Positions 62,883-64,000 of a stretch of 64,000 nt of DNA are shown one piece after another. Under the pieces are notes generated by a model. It saw nothing but the letters and a program-made list of their open reading frames with translations, did not search any database and was not told the origin of the DNA. The position numbers and the translations under genes were made by a program. This stretch comes from Flavobacteriaceae bacterium UBA3339 (GTDB lineage: Bacteria > Bacteroidota > Bacteroidia > Flavobacteriales > Flavobacteriaceae), in contig DERN01000009.1 in assembly GCA_002360925.1 (NCBI GenBank), forward strand, positions 117,056 through 181,055, read 5' to 3'. Every line of letters starts with the position of its first letter. Position 1 is the first letter of the stretch.

Positions 62883-63686
62883 ATGATTTATCCTACGTTC
62901 ATAGAGTTTTTTTCTTCAATGCCAAAATGTAACCGAGAGTTACATACAGCTAATACAGTTCATCTAAAACCTTATTCAGATGAGGTGTATAGTTTTTTGC
63001 TTCCGATAAATTACGAATTAAGTGTAGGTGTTTGCGGATTTATAGATTCTAAAGGTATAGAGCGTTCAGTATCTGCAACAGGAACATATATAAACAATAG
63101 AACATTTTTAAATATTTCAAACATTTTATTAGATGATTGGGATATGGGATATCTGATTGTAAGGTCAGGTTTAGGAAATGTGGTTTTTTATTCTTCTCCT
63201 ATTCGTGTATCTTCAATTGATATAGATAAAACCACTTACATAAAGTACCGTGATAATGGTTGGCAGCATTTCGGAGGAATTCGTTTAAATCTAAACTACT
63301 GGCATAAAAAACCTTTTAACGAAAACACATCGTATTACCAAGTAACAAGAGAGCAATCGGTTTCTGTAGGTTCTAAACGAGATCATAGAGAACGGTATTA
63401 CTTAGATAATGTTTCCATTGGCGCTGCAACTGCTTTGTGCGACATTCTAACTTATCCGATAGTTTATTTTAACGGAATCCGAACTTCTTGTCCTGAGCTT
63501 CCAGAAATACCCGATTTACAAGCGTGTGAAAACTTTATAAGCACGGATGTTTGGGTGTCAAAAAACTATGATGATAAAGACGAAAACAACATTGATCTGT
63601 CGGTTTATGTGATAGGTAACAGGCAACGAAATGAAATTATAGGAGATGGGAATAACAATATTATTAATTCAAATATAAATGTATAA
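62883..63686 (+). CDS. Phage-like hypothetical protein
   Basis: 267 residues, no signal peptide. Opens IYPTFIEFFSSMPKCNRELHTANTVHLKPYSDEVYSFLLPINYELSVGVCGF and ends in an Asn/Asp-rich tail (NEIIGDGNNNIINSNINV). No family recognised. The beta-strand-rich, Asn-rich composition suits a virion component. Its stop overlaps the next ATG by one base (TAATG), the tight packing usual in phage late operons. Confidence 0.5.
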   Translation: MIYPTFIEFFSSMPKCNRELHTANTVHLKPYSDEVYSFLLPINYELSVGVCGFIDSKGIERSVSATGTYINNRTFLNISNILLDDWDMGYLIVRSGLGNVVFYSSPIRVSSIDIDKTTYIKYRDNGWQHFGGIRLNLNYWHKKPFNENTSYYQVTREQSVSVGSKRDHRERYYLDNVSIGAATALCDILTYPIVYFNGIRTSCPELPEIPDLQACENFISTDVWVSKNYDDKDENNIDLSVYVIGNRQRNEIIGDGNNNIINSNINV

Positions 63687-64000
63687 TGGCTATTAATCCA
63701 AATACAGTAAATATACTTAACGTCAGTGAGCTGCAAGATGCAAATAACATTCAGAACTCTGATTTTTTAGTTGTCGGACAAGGTATTTATGCTCGTAAAT
63801 CAACGATACTTTCTTTGTATAATAAATTCGGAATTGATGTTTTAAAGAATGATCTTGATTTATTAATCAATAGGGTTGATGATTTAGAATTACAAACTCC
63901 TGTTTTATACACTCCTCAACTCTTAACCGCTCCCCAGCAACAAACCGCACGCGAAAACATTGATTCTCTTGGCACATCGCCAAACGGAACGGATAAGCTG
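63686..64000 (+). CDS. Phage tail-fibre-like protein (partial, cut by the window end)
   Basis: The frame is open from the ATG at 63686 to base 64000 (105 codons). The translation begins MAINPNTVNILNVSELQDA, continues through FLVVGQGIYARKSTILSLYN and ends LTAPQQQTARENIDSLGTSPN. The phrase LTAPQQQTARENI is of the kind found near the N-terminus of phage tail fibres and related receptor-binding proteins. The rest lies beyond the window. Confidence 0.5.
   Translation, partial: MAINPNTVNILNVSELQDANNIQNSDFLVVGQGIYARKSTILSLYNKFGIDVLKNDLDLLINRVDDLELQTPVLYTPQLLTAPQQQTARENIDSLGTSPNGTDKL

Noticed and set aside
1..64000. CRISPR arrays, rRNA and tRNA genes
   Set aside because: Scanned by eye on both strands; no regular repeat-spacer array and no recognisable structural RNA were found. 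A short tRNA could still be missed without a covariance search.

Overview
The window is AT-rich chromosomal DNA from a member of the Bacteroidota, most likely the family Flavobacteriaceae (Flavobacterium or a close relative). Evidence: promoter boxes of the Bacteroidota type (TAnnTTTG) lie before many genes; there are no clear Shine-Dalgarno sites; lpxC is fused to fabZ; transketolase is split into two subunits; many proteins are lipoproteins or have SPI signal peptides ending in AQ; and there are TonB-receptor-like barrels, a bacillithiol-type YtxJ protein, a SUI1 protein and a PhoH protein. No rRNA, tRNA, CRISPR array or insertion sequence was found.

Layout. 1-5.1 kb: the start of ftsE (cut by the window edge), a MauG-type di-haem peroxidase lipoprotein, a PhoX-like lipoprotein and a TlpA-type thioredoxin lipoprotein. 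5.1-12.2 kb: a run of minus-strand membrane and hypothetical genes, then SUI1, a nucleoside phosphorylase, an acetyl-CoA hydrolase/CoA-transferase and a MATE exporter. 12.2-23.6 kb: a small barrel protein, a META-domain lipoprotein, pirin, MeaB GTPase, an MFS/FAD-oxidase/pseudouridine synthase operon, catalase, a CDF metal exporter and an MFS/FecE-like ATPase pair. 23.7-32.4 kb: split transketolase with a secreted-protein gene between its halves, a 1000-residue TPR protein with a plug-less TonB-like barrel, and a Gre-like protein. 32.5-42.2 kb: fabG, an NhaC antiporter, a translationally coupled XRE regulator/spermidine-synthase-like/outer-membrane protein operon, an M14 peptidase, an Lrp regulator, a YdjM-like protein, YaaA and HutH. 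42.2-49.6 kb: HD phosphohydrolase, lpxD, lpxC-fabZ, lpxA, efp, a second lpxD-like gene, an NTF2-like gene and sucD. This is the lipid A synthesis block. 49.6-60 kb: coaD-ddl, a PASTA protein with RluD, EttA, a DUF2007 protein, ClpB, YtxJ, a frameshifted membrane protein gene and PhoH.

From about 60.2 kb to the right edge the content changes. Two large plus-strand genes and a third cut by the edge have no housekeeping match and look like phage tail or receptor-binding structural genes. They probably mark the border of a prophage or remnant that continues beyond the window.

The most unusual non-coding feature is a set of four near-identical 14-bp palindromes between the XRE regulator and the M14 peptidase gene. 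They form two pairs, and the repeat distance within each pair is exactly 24 bp. Many transcription units end in strong hairpins, several of them perfect 30-34 nt palindromes shared by convergent genes. Several genes appear to start translation only 7-20 nt after the promoter -7 box.
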